This document shows, in pieces, positions 34,289 to 42,847 of a DNA stretch of 64,000 bases. A program made the translations under genes and the position numbers. The notes below the pieces were generated by a model. The model was not told where the DNA came from and ran no database searches. It saw nothing but the letters and a program-made list of their open reading frames with translations. The stretch's first letter is position 1. Each line of letters starts with the position of its first letter. Source of the stretch: Candidatus Poribacteria bacterium (GTDB taxonomy: Bacteria; Poribacteria; WGA-4E; WGA-3G); contig VXMD01000068.1 in the NCBI GenBank assembly GCA_009841255.1, positions 1 through 64,000 on the forward strand. Reading direction: 5' to 3'.

Positions 34289-36246
34289 AACATGAAACGG
34301 TACATAGGGCGTTCTAAGGTGATACCGATGAGGGTCCAGATGGCGCCGAGTAGAAATTCGCCAATCACCAAACCTATGAAAAACGGCATCGCGCGCCGAT
34401 AGGTGCGGAGCCCACCTGTCTGGAAGAGAATCGCTTTTATCCCCCACGACAAGAAGATTGAGAACCAATACCAACTCGTATTCCAAAAACTAAGTGACAA
34501 GGCATAGCCTGCGGGATGGAAGGGCCACCAGATGAACCGGCGGCGTAGCATCATAAGAAGCGTTGTTAAGGCAATCGCGCCACCAGAAGCGGAAACCGCG
34601 CCGACATCTATGGATTGTGGGTTAATGAGCCACTGTTTCAGTTGTTCGTAGGTCCAGCGGCATTGTGCCTGTTCACCATAGACGGCTGCACCGTAGTGAT
34701 AACCTTGTGCGTAGTATGCCCATGCCGATGAAATTGTCCCGACGATGGTCACCAAGATGATGGCAACGATAAAGCGGTTGTGCGATAGCCCGCGGACCTG
34801 TGCTACCTTGAAACCCTCCAACATAATCGGCATCGGATGCGAACGATAGGATCGGTTGAAACCGTGAAACATACTAAACGTGGTTAATCCCTCTGCACCA
34901 ATGCGGCGGGTGCCGAGAAACGAGACAAGGACTTTATCCGGTCGCCACGGCACATCGTGTGCCGGAGGTCCAACTTCAGCACGAATACGGGTAATGGCAA
35001 TCGCTAACGCGAAGAAGAGCGTAAAATAGCCGAGAATGCTGAAGATCGGTGTGCCTGTGCTTTTGAAAAACACAAGGATGAAGATGCCGCCGAGTATTAA
35101 CCCGATAATCGCGTATCGGATGTGTGCTGAAGGTGTATCCAGTGTGTCGGGTTTCCCATTACTGCCTCGGAAGGCGTTTTTCACCTGTCGCGCGATAAAT
35201 TTTCGGGTGAGCCATATTGCAGAGATGCCTAAGCAGAACCATGCCCCAAACGATTGTGCATCGAGAAATGGGAATCCCGGAAGGTGTCCGATGCCTGCCA
35301 TGGTGCCCCAGACACGCGTCATTTTGTGGAAGAGATAGAAAAACCAGATAGAGAACGAGAGCTCCAACGGAATGAAAAAACTCATCCCGATAGCGAACGG
35401 ATAGACGGCAATGGGCAGTCTACCGATGGCGTTCAGTGGCTTTGTCTGAAAATACTGTCCTAAATTGTAGAGACTCCCTCCTAATCCCGGCACGACTGGA
35501 AATAGAAAGTGGAGACCGTTCAGAAGGTTTATCCCGCCTGCGAGCACAGCTCCTAACAGAAATAGCCGATTGCTCAGGAGGACACGTCCCCCGTTTTCCG
35601 TCAAATGAAGTGGAATCTGAATGACAGGGTAGCTGAGTTTTTCGTGGTTCACCCATTGGTGTCGAATGAGGATCGTGATGCAGAGCATCATACATGTTAG
35701 CACGATAATGAGGGCAGACCACCAGAGCACAGGAGGCATCCAGAGTTGTAGGTGTTGAGCAGTGTGGAGTGAGTCGTCCCCTTGATAAAAGGTTGCCAGC
35801 ACGTTCCGTTCTTTGATGGTCAGCCAATCGGGCATGTGCCGAAGGAACAGTTCACCCCATTCATTCTCAGGACTCGCGAACCAGATGGGATACGTGAGCA
35901 GGGGCCATAGTATCTGGAGGGTATCGTGTCCAGCGAGGGAGGAGGCGATGGATACGAGTAGGTAGACCACCATTAACTCGGCATCGGTGAGGCTCGCATT
36001 TTTCCCGATGGCTCGGAGTAAAGGGTTTACCGCCATCAAGATGAGCACAACAAAAATGACGTTGAAGTAAACCGTGGAGACAGTCGGAAAACTCTGACCT
36101 GTACCATAACCGCTGGGACCCCAGTTGATCATGAGCCAGTAGGAGTTTGGGATGGTGATGAGGAGTGCGAGGAGGACAGCGCGAATGCTGACTTTTGGCG
36201 AAGCTTGCGGGTTTCCAAAACTTGCTCTACGAAAGTTATTTGGCAT
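34285..36246 (-). CDS. Large polytopic membrane protein (DUF6785/OPT-like)
   Basis: 653 aa from the ATG at 36246, chosen because it lies 5 bp after the stop of the cytochrome gene; the longer frame would overlap that gene by about 115 bp. About 12-14 hydrophobic segments are seen, with a conserved-looking TRIRAEVGPPAHDVPW loop and a GLTTFSMFHGFNRSYRSHPMP motif. These features recall DUF6785/DUF6784 proteins of Planctomycetes and Poribacteria, which may be related to oligopeptide transporters; I infer this from memory of the family only. It probably works with the multihaem cytochrome encoded immediately upstream. Confidence 0.7.
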   Translation of the reverse strand: MPNNFRRASFGNPQASPKVSIRAVLLALLITIPNSYWLMINWGPSGYGTGQSFPTVSTVYFNVIFVVLILMAVNPLLRAIGKNASLTDAELMVVYLLVSIASSLAGHDTLQILWPLLTYPIWFASPENEWGELFLRHMPDWLTIKERNVLATFYQGDDSLHTAQHLQLWMPPVLWWSALIIVLTCMMLCITILIRHQWVNHEKLSYPVIQIPLHLTENGGRVLLSNRLFLLGAVLAGGINLLNGLHFLFPVVPGLGGSLYNLGQYFQTKPLNAIGRLPIAVYPFAIGMSFFIPLELSFSIWFFYLFHKMTRVWGTMAGIGHLPGFPFLDAQSFGAWFCLGISAIWLTRKFIARQVKNAFRGSNGKPDTLDTPSAHIRYAIIGLILGGIFILVFFKSTGTPIFSILGYFTLFFALAIAITRIRAEVGPPAHDVPWRPDKVLVSFLGTRRIGAEGLTTFSMFHGFNRSYRSHPMPIMLEGFKVAQVRGLSHNRFIVAIILVTIVGTISSAWAYYAQGYHYGAAVYGEQAQCRWTYEQLKQWLINPQSIDVGAVSASGGAIALTTLLMMLRRRFIWWPFHPAGYALSLSFWNTSWYWFSIFLSWGIKAILFQTGGLRTYRRAMPFFIGLVIGEFLLGAIWTLIGITLERPMYRFMF

Positions 36247-36250
36247 ATTT

Positions 36251-37156
36251 TTACCGGTGCGGCGCGTATTCCCAATCGAAACGTTGTCGTCCATAACGCG
36301 TGCCATCAATTTCAGTCTGGTGGCAGACGAGGCATCTATGAGCCTCGGTGACACCGTGTAACTCATGCACTAACTGAATTTCTTCTGTGTTATGCACATG
36401 GCATTTAAGACAGGTGTAACTCCCGTAATCGGTATCGGCATAAATAGCAATCTGATCTGCTACCTTCAGCACATGATAGGTGCGATTGTTTTTAGTATCT
36501 GTGATTGTCCATGCGTTTCCTGTTTCTTTGATAGCAACAGGAGAGGTTTCAGGTACCCTGCTATCATTTTGTAAGAACCAAAAGTGCAAGTCTTCAGGAA
36601 TGGTCTCTGACGTATCCAAATCTTGAGGAAACGTTGTGCTGACATGGAACAGGAGGCGTTCGGGGGTATGGCATCTCGCACACGGCACATCGTGAACCGA
36701 CGTGAGTGGGAAAAATTCGTCGTGCTCTAATTTTTTCTGTCCATGGAATACGATGCTGATGAGTAGGATCGGTGCGAGAATCAGATGGCATCGGAGCAGA
36801 ATTCGGCGCGCACCACGAGATGTCAGACTCACAGCGATGCCAGTGCCTAAATTCGACAAGGCAAGTAGGAACGTAAGCCATGAATGCCACGCCAGCGGTT
36901 GGAATGCAGAATGCAATAGCACCAAACATAAGCCTAACGCGGCGAGTCGTTGATGGTATTTGAGCCATGTCTGCCGATTGCCCCATCGAATCCAGCGACT
37001 TCGCAGGAGGTAAAGACTCGCAATGGCGATGGCGATCGCACCGATGATGCTGATGGTGTGTCTCGCTTCACCGAAACTGCCTGCTTGCCATATACATAGA
37101 CCTGAAATAACAGCGGCACCGATGATACCGTGTCCGATTTGAATGAAAACTCTCAT
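36251..37156 (-). CDS. Membrane-bound triheme c-type cytochrome
   Basis: 301 aa. The N-terminal part has four membrane spans with histidines suitable for b-type haem (His68, His82, His124, His138). The exported C-terminal part carries three CxxCH c-haem sites: CARCH (159-163), CLKCH (249-253) and CLVCH (275-279). It should pass electrons across the inner membrane, like NapC/ferric-reductase-like or multihaem quinol-linked proteins. No cytochrome maturation or terminal oxidoreductase gene is nearby. It is the first gene of the pair with 34285-36246. Confidence 0.78.
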   Translation of the reverse strand: MRVFIQIGHGIIGAAVISGLCIWQAGSFGEARHTISIIGAIAIAIASLYLLRSRWIRWGNRQTWLKYHQRLAALGLCLVLLHSAFQPLAWHSWLTFLLALSNLGTGIAVSLTSRGARRILLRCHLILAPILLISIVFHGQKKLEHDEFFPLTSVHDVPCARCHTPERLLFHVSTTFPQDLDTSETIPEDLHFWFLQNDSRVPETSPVAIKETGNAWTITDTKNNRTYHVLKVADQIAIYADTDYGSYTCLKCHVHNTEEIQLVHELHGVTEAHRCLVCHQTEIDGTRYGRQRFDWEYAPHR

Positions 37157-37271
37157 AACCTCAGTTTAGCATGAAACCGGAGGGGGGTCAATGAAAAAGA
37201 TTTAGGTGTGAGACACAACGGTGGCTTTATAGGGAAATGGATATTGACTTAGACGATAGGGACTTCTATGG

Positions 37272-38087
37272 CTAATTTTCCTGTTTTTCTGGATCTACCC
37301 AACGAAGAAAATCAGCGGTACCGAAAGGTTCCATGAAAGTGTTAAGGATAATCCAAAATATTATCGGTTCTTGAATTGAGAGCCAGATTAATCCGTCGTC
37401 TGGCCCGTGCTGGTTGAAGAGTTCTCGTGTTTTTTCGTAGACAGTGTCATTCGCAGTTTTCGCAAATGCAACATAGGCATCAAAAAAATCATGAGTTTTT
37501 TGACCTTTTAACCCGCGGAACCATTCTTGGACTGTCTCAGATCCATACGTCTTGTCTCTTGCCTCTTGTATGTGTGAAGGTAAGAGGGGTGTCCGAGCAA
37601 AAATATGAACCGGGAAAAGACTAAGTTTACCCCGGATATCAAGTATTTGTTGAAAAATGATGACCTTGTGAAGAGCGATTATATCCGTATCATCAATAAC
37701 TATATGTTTCAGGTGTTGCTTCAAAATCGAATGGAGGTGATCCGTGGATTTCGAAGGTGTTGTGTCAAGAAGTTCACCAAAGTTTTCAAAAGGGTTCCCC
37801 GGCTTAAAAACTCGAAAGAGAAATGTCAAATAAGTATCTGAATGTGCAAGAACTCGGAATGTTTTAAAGTCCTCATCTAAAATCGGAGGTGGAAACTCCT
37901 CTTGAAGTCTAGAAAATGTTCTTTCTTCCAAGTTTGCGATAGACTCAGAACTCACAATAGCATTCGATCTTGTTTCCTCAGAAGTCATTAGCATATCGTC
38001 TGACGGCTCTGTACATCCGGAAAGTAGCAAAATGCTGAGGCATAGAAATCTTGTGAATTGTTGGCATATGTAGATTTCATAAGTCAT
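37272..38087 (-). CDS. Lipoprotein, A family
   Basis: 271 aa with AAGGA before the ATG. The lipobox is LLSGC (Cys25). It is a diverged paralogue of the lipoproteins at 4514 and 18046: FSRLQEEFPPPILDEDFKTF (given up to 20 residues), YLTFLFRVF, L--ILKQHL and a C-terminal HGPDDGLIWLSIQEP with LNTF---F-RW. It is the last gene of the cassette 40107 to 37272, after a secreted protein and a C-family protein, and 266 bp from the C-family gene. Confidence 0.75.
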   Translation of the reverse strand: MTYEIYICQQFTRFLCLSILLLSGCTEPSDDMLMTSEETRSNAIVSSESIANLEERTFSRLQEEFPPPILDEDFKTFRVLAHSDTYLTFLFRVFKPGNPFENFGELLDTTPSKSTDHLHSILKQHLKHIVIDDTDIIALHKVIIFQQILDIRGKLSLFPVHIFARTPLLPSHIQEARDKTYGSETVQEWFRGLKGQKTHDFFDAYVAFAKTANDTVYEKTRELFNQHGPDDGLIWLSIQEPIIFWIILNTFMEPFGTADFLRWVDPEKQEN

Positions 38088-38159
38088 AAGAATGTGTCCT
38101 TACGATGAGGATATCCCTCGTTTATAGTAAAACCCATAATTAATGGGACATTTGACAGC

Positions 38160-38182
38160 GGGCGAGGTCCCCTCGCCCCTAC
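38160..38182. repeat. GTAGGGG hairpin element
   Basis: GGGCGAGG-tcc-CCTCGCCC (8-bp perfect stem) followed by CTAC. It lies in the 266-bp gap between the C-family and A-family genes (38088-38353), which otherwise shows no gene. Confidence 0.65.
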
Positions 38183-38353
38183 GAGGTGAGGCAGGCATAT
38201 CGGAGCGTTGAAATGTCTTTTTAATTCTAAACTTTACGATAAATGCTGACTGAAAATCCACCTTGACGACCATCACCACAAGCAGTTGTTTAATATTATA
38301 CAACATTCTGCAGAAAAGGTGAAAGTCTTGCGTCATAGCAAGATTTCTGCCTG

Positions 38354-39661
38354 TCAATCGTGGATCTTGGATCGTTTATCCATTAAAAAATTTTCAACCT
38401 GTTGCGCGATTTCCGGATCTGCTTCTTTGAGATGGTAGATGCCATCTTCAAGTCCGTAGCGTTCTAAGATTTCAAGTGCGCGGGTCAAGCGTTCAGAGGT
38501 AAACTGTTTGGGCAGTTGTGTGTTTATACGTTCTGCACTCATAAGTTCAGAAGTTTCAAGCATAAACTGTTTTTCAAAATCCGGTTTCAATTCCGTAAGA
38601 CGTAATAAACCTTGGGGTGTTATCTCTGTTTCTTTAGGACTCGGGCGGTTTCTTTCATCTCCCGAAGGTTGTATCTCTTTGAACCGTTCGGTGGTCGTAA
38701 ACGAATTGGGGTCCCTTTCATTTGGAATGTATCCGGGATCGCTTATGGGCGTGGCATTCCCATCGGTGTTCAGAGAATCTAAGACATTCGCGTTATATTG
38801 CGGGAAGAAAGTGCCTTTCCAGCCTTTGGCGCGGAGTGCTGGCTCCAACCACGGCGGCGGGGTCCAACCCTCTGGTGGTATCCATCCATCAGGAGGTAAA
38901 GTTAATTCCTTGATTATATCTTCACGCGAGATAGGCGGCGGTGCCTGAGCAAGGTGTTTTCCGTTTTCATCGATATAGATAACTTCGTAACCTTCGGGCT
39001 CAACTCCCTTATAGAGAAGATGAAACTCTTGGGTCTCATCAAGCGATTCGCCAAAAAACGTTGCTCCAGTCCCTACTCTTGTAACGTAGACTCTTCCAGA
39101 CTTAGAAGGCAGAAAGATGCTTTTTCCTGGACCGATAAAGAGCCCACCGGATATAGTCGGATCCTCTTGTGTAGCGGCCCGGACTTGTTGGTACTCCCAA
39201 ATTTTTCTGTCTGTATAGGCAGCTTTAAATGTTTCCCAATCAGTAGTAGGCGGAATTCCAAAAATATCAGAATTCCACATTTCAGGTTGGTTTTCAAGTC
39301 TAACTAATGCCCTTCGTGCTACCATATACCCAGAATAATCGTTATAATTTTCTATCACAATACCTTTCTCAAGAAGCATCTCAAGCCATTCGGATTGTGG
39401 ATACTTTTCATCTACCACTGGATCTCTTGCTATTTTTCCAAATGATTCGAGAAGTTCCTCAATAGTTTGAGAATTCTGGTATGTTTTTGGAATGATAATA
39501 TCAGATTCAGGGAGTGTTTTTTCCTTTGACACCTCTAAACTGGAGTGGATTGGAAGGCTGTTTCTTAAGTATGATTGTGGGTTCGTTTTGATACTAAAAA
39601 AAACAACAAGCCCAATAATTATTGAAAGAATGAGCACCCGAATTACAGTTTTTCGTATCAT
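38354..39661 (-). CDS. Membrane-anchored protein, C family
   Basis: 435 aa from the ATG at 39661 with AAAGGAGG upstream; the longer frame runs into the upstream gene. One N-terminal membrane span (about 6-25) is followed by a large extracytoplasmic part with a Pro/Trp-rich stretch (LPPDGWIPPEGWTPPPW) around residue 270. The C-terminal about 60 residues (FTSERLTRALEILERYGLEDG, HLKEADPEIAQQVENFL) match the C-terminus of the protein at 19300. The middle parts are not alike. Both occur in a cassette with an A-family lipoprotein and a small secreted protein. Function unknown. Confidence 0.72.
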   Translation of the reverse strand: MIRKTVIRVLILSIIIGLVVFFSIKTNPQSYLRNSLPIHSSLEVSKEKTLPESDIIIPKTYQNSQTIEELLESFGKIARDPVVDEKYPQSEWLEMLLEKGIVIENYNDYSGYMVARRALVRLENQPEMWNSDIFGIPPTTDWETFKAAYTDRKIWEYQQVRAATQEDPTISGGLFIGPGKSIFLPSKSGRVYVTRVGTGATFFGESLDETQEFHLLYKGVEPEGYEVIYIDENGKHLAQAPPPISREDIIKELTLPPDGWIPPEGWTPPPWLEPALRAKGWKGTFFPQYNANVLDSLNTDGNATPISDPGYIPNERDPNSFTTTERFKEIQPSGDERNRPSPKETEITPQGLLRLTELKPDFEKQFMLETSELMSAERINTQLPKQFTSERLTRALEILERYGLEDGIYHLKEADPEIAQQVENFLMDKRSKIHD

Positions 39662-39679
39662 TTTTCCTCCTTTAAATGA

Positions 39680-39702
39680 GGGATAGGTCGCAAACCTATC
39701 CC
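39680..39702 (-). promoter_or_regulatory. Intercistronic hairpin between the secreted protein and C-family genes
   Basis: A perfect 9-bp stem GGGATAGGT/ACCTATCCC with a 5-nt loop lies between the stop of the first gene (39718) and the SD of the second. No T-tract follows, so it may protect the upstream message or modulate translation rather than terminate. Confidence 0.55.
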
Positions 39703-39717
39703 TTTTGGATGAAATCA

Positions 39718-40107
39718 TCAATAGATCAAATATCTAGATGTTGGATCGGTCCAAGCCCTTTTCGTCTGGTCCCATGGGTTTGTTGAGGCGCGAACTTTGA
39801 ATTCTTGAGTTGTACCATTGGCATCTTCTCCAGATTCGTGAGTGAGGTTTGCCCAGAGGGTTGCGGGATGACCATAGGTATTTCCATGGGCAGTAACACG
39901 CGCAACCCCATCTCCACTATAGTAACCCGGCAGTGCACAAGCATTATATCTAACATCTAAGCCTGCAGAGACTTTGTAATCTCCTACACCCGTCCATGGA
40001 ACAACAAAAACATCCCAAAAACAGTGTCCTTGAGTTTTTTGGACAGTGCTGCCGAGTCCGAAAAATATGAAAAAAATAAGGGTTCCAAAGATCATTCTGG
40101 TTTTCAT
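39718..40107 (-). CDS. Small secreted protein, unrecognised
   Basis: 129 aa with AAGGAG 6 nt before the ATG. A signal peptide (cut probably after TQG, residue 27) leaves about 100 residues with two cysteines (HCFWD and NACALPG), which could form one disulfide. The mature part looks beta-rich: GVGDYKVSAGLDVRYNA, GVARVTAHGNTYGHPATLW, EFKVRASTNPWD. It is the first gene of a cassette with a C-family and an A-family protein, the same place that the Cys-rich peptide has in the other cassette. Secreted effector, adhesive or bacteriocin-like roles are all open. Confidence 0.6.
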   Translation of the reverse strand: MKTRMIFGTLIFFIFFGLGSTVQKTQGHCFWDVFVVPWTGVGDYKVSAGLDVRYNACALPGYYSGDGVARVTAHGNTYGHPATLWANLTHESGEDANGTTQEFKVRASTNPWDQTKRAWTDPTSRYLIY

Positions 40108-40252
40108 TTGTTTTTCTCCTTTGTTTACAGAACGGTTAATTTCTTCAATAAAGATTGAAGGGAAGATTCTCAGATGTAGTGTCCCCTTCTTAGGGCAAAT
40201 TTTGTTATGCCAATGATGGAGGTAGATGTAAACTTTTTTTAAGAGTCTCTCG

Positions 40253-40268
40253 TATAATATGTTATAAT
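40253..40268 (+). promoter_or_regulatory. Possible promoter -10 region of the Tyr-rich lipoprotein gene
   Basis: Two TATAAT boxes (40253-40258 and 40263-40268) lie in tandem. TTAAGA 18 bp before the second could be a weak -35. The GTAGGGG hairpin begins right after it and would be in the leader. Confidence 0.4.
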
Positions 40269-40295
40269 GTAGGGGCGAGGTGACCTCGTCCCTAC
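40269..40295 (+). repeat. GTAGGGG hairpin element
   Basis: GTAGGGGCGAGG-tga-CCTCGTCCCTAC, a 12-bp stem with one G-T pair. It lies between the TATAAT boxes and the SD of the Tyr-rich lipoprotein gene. The remainder of 40108-40252 shows no gene. Confidence 0.7.
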
Positions 40296-40322
40296 GCGGA
40301 TCAATCTAAAGGAGAAAAAGAC

Positions 40323-40934
40323 ATGAAGTTGCAGTTAACTTTCATACTATTGTTGTTTTTGGCGATGACGGCATTTGCCGGGTGTTATACGCAACTCGGT
40401 TATCAAGAACATGGCTGGCAAGCCCATGTTGGAAGCGCATCTTCAGATTTCGATCGGAAATACCATAGGGTTTTGGAGAAAGAGGAAACGGAAGATCACG
40501 CTGAAGCGGAATCGGAAGAATTGGAGCCAGAGCATACCGATGCTGAGGCGTCGGAAGGTTATTACGGACGGCGGAAGTATACCCGCCGCGAAACGTACGC
40601 TTATCCACGCGGGTACTACGACACCTATTGGGGAGCTTACGCACCGTATCCATATCGCTATTACGTGCCCGTTAGGTTTCCGTATTATTCACATCCTTGG
40701 TTTTACAGATACGGGTATTACGGTTACGCGCCCTACTACCGCTATTATCCATATACGAACGTCTATCGGCGATATTACGGTCAGAGTCGATATGTACCAC
40801 TTTCACGGCGGGCTTATAACAAAAGGGATTTGCGGCTTGAAAATCGGCGTTCTCGGAGTTCACGCGGTGTGACTTCACCCAAGTCGAAATCAGAACGACC
40901 GCAACGACGCATAAGAAATCGAAACGAAAGGTAG
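40323..40934 (+). CDS. Tyr/Arg-rich lipoprotein
   Basis: 203 aa with AAAGGAG before the ATG. The lipobox is FAGC (Cys21). After an acidic stretch (about 55-80, rich in Glu) there is a region of about 75 residues in which roughly a third are tyrosine, often in YY pairs (GYYDTYWGAY, YYRYYPYT), then a basic Arg/Ser tail. Low-complexity Tyr-rich surface proteins can act in adhesion or cross-linking by dityrosine; that is only a suggestion. It is followed by the outer-membrane protein gene 63 bp away. Confidence 0.7.
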   Translation: MKLQLTFILLLFLAMTAFAGCYTQLGYQEHGWQAHVGSASSDFDRKYHRVLEKEETEDHAEAESEELEPEHTDAEASEGYYGRRKYTRRETYAYPRGYYDTYWGAYAPYPYRYYVPVRFPYYSHPWFYRYGYYGYAPYYRYYPYTNVYRRYYGQSRYVPLSRRAYNKRDLRLENRRSRSSRGVTSPKSKSERPQRRIRNRNER

Positions 40935-40938
40935 AAGA

Positions 40939-40980
40939 ATGGCGGGTCTACGGAAACAAACCGCAAGAAAAAATTAAAGG
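40939..40980 (+). repeat. Shortened CCGCAAGG element
   Basis: ATGGCGGGTCTACGG is followed closely by AACCGCAAGAAAAAATTAAA, that is, the two conserved parts of the element without the middle. It lies just before the SD of the outer-membrane protein gene. Confidence 0.45.
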
Positions 40981-40997
40981 ATGGAGGAATCAGAACG

Positions 40998-42278
40998 ATG
41001 AGACGAACAATGTATACTATCTTGATTTTCTTATTTGCCGTGGTGTTCTGGACGGCTGTCAGTGTAGCGCAAGTAGAAGAGATGGCGATCGGAAATACGT
41101 TCGGTGTCGGTGCCCGGACGATGGGAATGGGGGGTGCCTCGCTTGCACTGGCTGATGATTTCACAGCGCTCTATTGGAATCCGGCAGGGATGGCACAGAT
41201 TCAAAAGTTTGAGTTGTTTAGTAGTTTTTCACATAACACGGCAAGTACGGAAGCATATTTCGCTGGTGATGAGATCACGGGAACAACCCGCTCGCGGATG
41301 CGTCCGAATTCGATCGGGTTTGTCTATCCATTCCATGCGCGGCAGGGAGGTTGGGCGATCGCGTTTGGCTACAATCGTCCACAGAATTTTGACTATCAGA
41401 CTGCAATTCAGGGGATTGACCCGAGTTCAGATACTGAATTCAGTGGATTGGCTGTTGACGAGACTGATGTGAACAGTGGCGGTATTGGGATTTGGAGTTT
41501 CGGTACAAGCGTGTACGTTTCAAAACGCGTTCTCATTGGGGGTTCATTGGATTTCTGGCAAGGTAATAGTCTGAATGAGTTGGATACGACAGCGACGGAT
41601 CTGTTGAAGGTGGATAGCGAGTTGTCGCGTTTCAGATACGATGACGAAATTGACAGGGAGTACTCAGGTTTGGGGGCGCGCATAGGACTCTTGGCACACC
41701 TCACGGATGCTGTTAGCGTTGGTTTAACCCTTGTCACCCCTATTGAGTTAGGAGTTGATGAACTCTGGTATCAATCGACTCGGGCAGTTTATGATGACGG
41801 AGAAGAGATATCAGATTCTGTAAGTGGGGCGCAAGCGTTTGATATTGAGAGACCCTTTGAAATTGGAACGGGAGTTGCTGTGAAATTATTTAACAAGCAA
41901 TTAATTTTGGCAGGGGATGTCCAACTCACGGATTGGACGCAGACTCGCTACGATCCAGCACCGGCAGAGGATATTTCGCACGATAATTTTGAAGAGTTCT
42001 ATGCCACAACGCTTCAGGCACGGCTTGGTGTGGAGTATAGGATACCTACTATTGGTACACATGTCCGTTTGGGGTATTTTCGGGATACGATTCCTTTCAC
42101 CGATGCTGAGGTTAACAACGCACGTGATTTCTTAACAGCAGGTGTAGGGAAGATCTTTGAAGATTCACTGAAGTTTGATGTGGGGTATATGCTGGGAACT
42201 TGGGAGCGGAGCAGGAATGAATTAACCACGGAACGGCTTACACATCGGGTGTTTGTATCTGCTGCGTATCGGTTCTAA
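40998..42278 (+). CDS. Outer-membrane protein, PorV/OmpP1-FadL-like
   Basis: 426 aa with GGAGG 11 nt before the ATG. A signal peptide (cut near VAQ) is followed by GARTMGMGGASLALADDFTALYWNPAGMA (core shown in part: GMGGASLALADD and WNPAGMA), the typical N-terminal plug signature of the PorV/OmpP1/FadL barrels. The sequence then alternates beta strands and ends in YRF. Such proteins transport hydrophobic compounds or assist surface attachment of secreted proteins. No type IX secretion gene is in the window. It converges with rplQ across a repeat-filled gap. Confidence 0.82.
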   Translation: MRRTMYTILIFLFAVVFWTAVSVAQVEEMAIGNTFGVGARTMGMGGASLALADDFTALYWNPAGMAQIQKFELFSSFSHNTASTEAYFAGDEITGTTRSRMRPNSIGFVYPFHARQGGWAIAFGYNRPQNFDYQTAIQGIDPSSDTEFSGLAVDETDVNSGGIGIWSFGTSVYVSKRVLIGGSLDFWQGNSLNELDTTATDLLKVDSELSRFRYDDEIDREYSGLGARIGLLAHLTDAVSVGLTLVTPIELGVDELWYQSTRAVYDDGEEISDSVSGAQAFDIERPFEIGTGVAVKLFNKQLILAGDVQLTDWTQTRYDPAPAEDISHDNFEEFYATTLQARLGVEYRIPTIGTHVRLGYFRDTIPFTDAEVNNARDFLTAGVGKIFEDSLKFDVGYMLGTWERSRNELTTERLTHRVFVSAAYRF

Positions 42279-42280
42279 TC

Positions 42281-42406
42281 GTTATCGGTTCGCCTGCTGC
42301 GCAGGCTTTCAGTTATCAGTTCGCCTGCTGCGCAGGCTTTCAGTTAGGAGGTTTTCGTTTGACAAATTCCTCTTGTAACTGATAACTGATAACTGACAAC
42401 TGATAC
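42281..42406. repeat. Tandem 31-bp repeat and CAGTTATCAG inverted repeat
   Basis: Two 31-bp units (42281-42311 and 42312-42342) differ at one base and each contains the hairpin GCCTGC-tgc-GCAGGC. They are followed by AGGAGGTTTTCGTTTGACAA and then by TAACTGATAACTGATAACTG, which pairs with the GTTATCAGTT parts. It separates the convergent outer-membrane protein and rplQ genes and may serve as a two-way terminator. Confidence 0.6.
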
Positions 42407-42409
42407 CTA

Positions 42410-42814
42410 TTAAACCAATTGAATGTAGCCCATTTGTGCACCGTCGCCTTTTCGGAGTTCACCGCGTATGATACGTGTATATCCGCCGCTTCGGTCTTGA
42501 TACCGCGGTCCGATGTCCTCGAACAGTTTGCGCAGGATGGCGTGTTTGTCGAGTCCGCTTCCTTCTTCGCCTCTTCTGGGTGTGTAATGCAGATTGGTCC
42601 CATAGAGCATTTTTGCGGCTTGTCGGCGTGCGGGTAAGTCTCCGCGTTTGGCGAGCGTAATTAACTTTTCAGCGACACGCCGAAGTTCTTTACACTTTGG
42701 TAATGTTGTCCGAATTTGTTCGTGTTCAAATAGGGCGGTGGCTTGGTTGCGGAAAAGTGCTTTTCGATGGCTTGTCGTTCGTCCCAATTTCCGCCCACGT
42801 TTTCTGTGACGCAT
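42410..42814 (-). CDS. rplQ: 50S ribosomal protein L17
   Basis: 134 aa. It binds 23S rRNA near the exit tunnel. The start [13 protein letters not shown] is canonical and the second of two adjacent ATG codons (42814) has the better SD spacing from GGAGG. The conserved [16 protein letters not shown] and [14 protein letters not shown] segments are present. The C-terminal end ([17 protein letters not shown]) is typical. It is the last gene of the cluster, after rpoA, as in most bacteria. Confidence 0.96.
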   Translation of the reverse strand: MRHRKRGRKLGRTTSHRKALFRNQATALFEHEQIRTTLPKCKELRRVAEKLITLAKRGDLPARRQAAKMLYGTNLHYTPRRGEEGSGLDKHAILRKLFEDIGPRYQDRSGGYTRIIRGELRKGDGAQMGYIQLV

Positions 42815-42847
42815 CATCTTCCTCCATTTACGCGTTGTCGTGAAGAA

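Noticed and set aside
42281-42342. Two near-identical 31-bp tandem units as a possible minimal CRISPR array
   Set aside because: The units are directly adjacent with no spacers, contain a simple GCCTGC/GCAGGC palindrome, and no cas gene is in the window.
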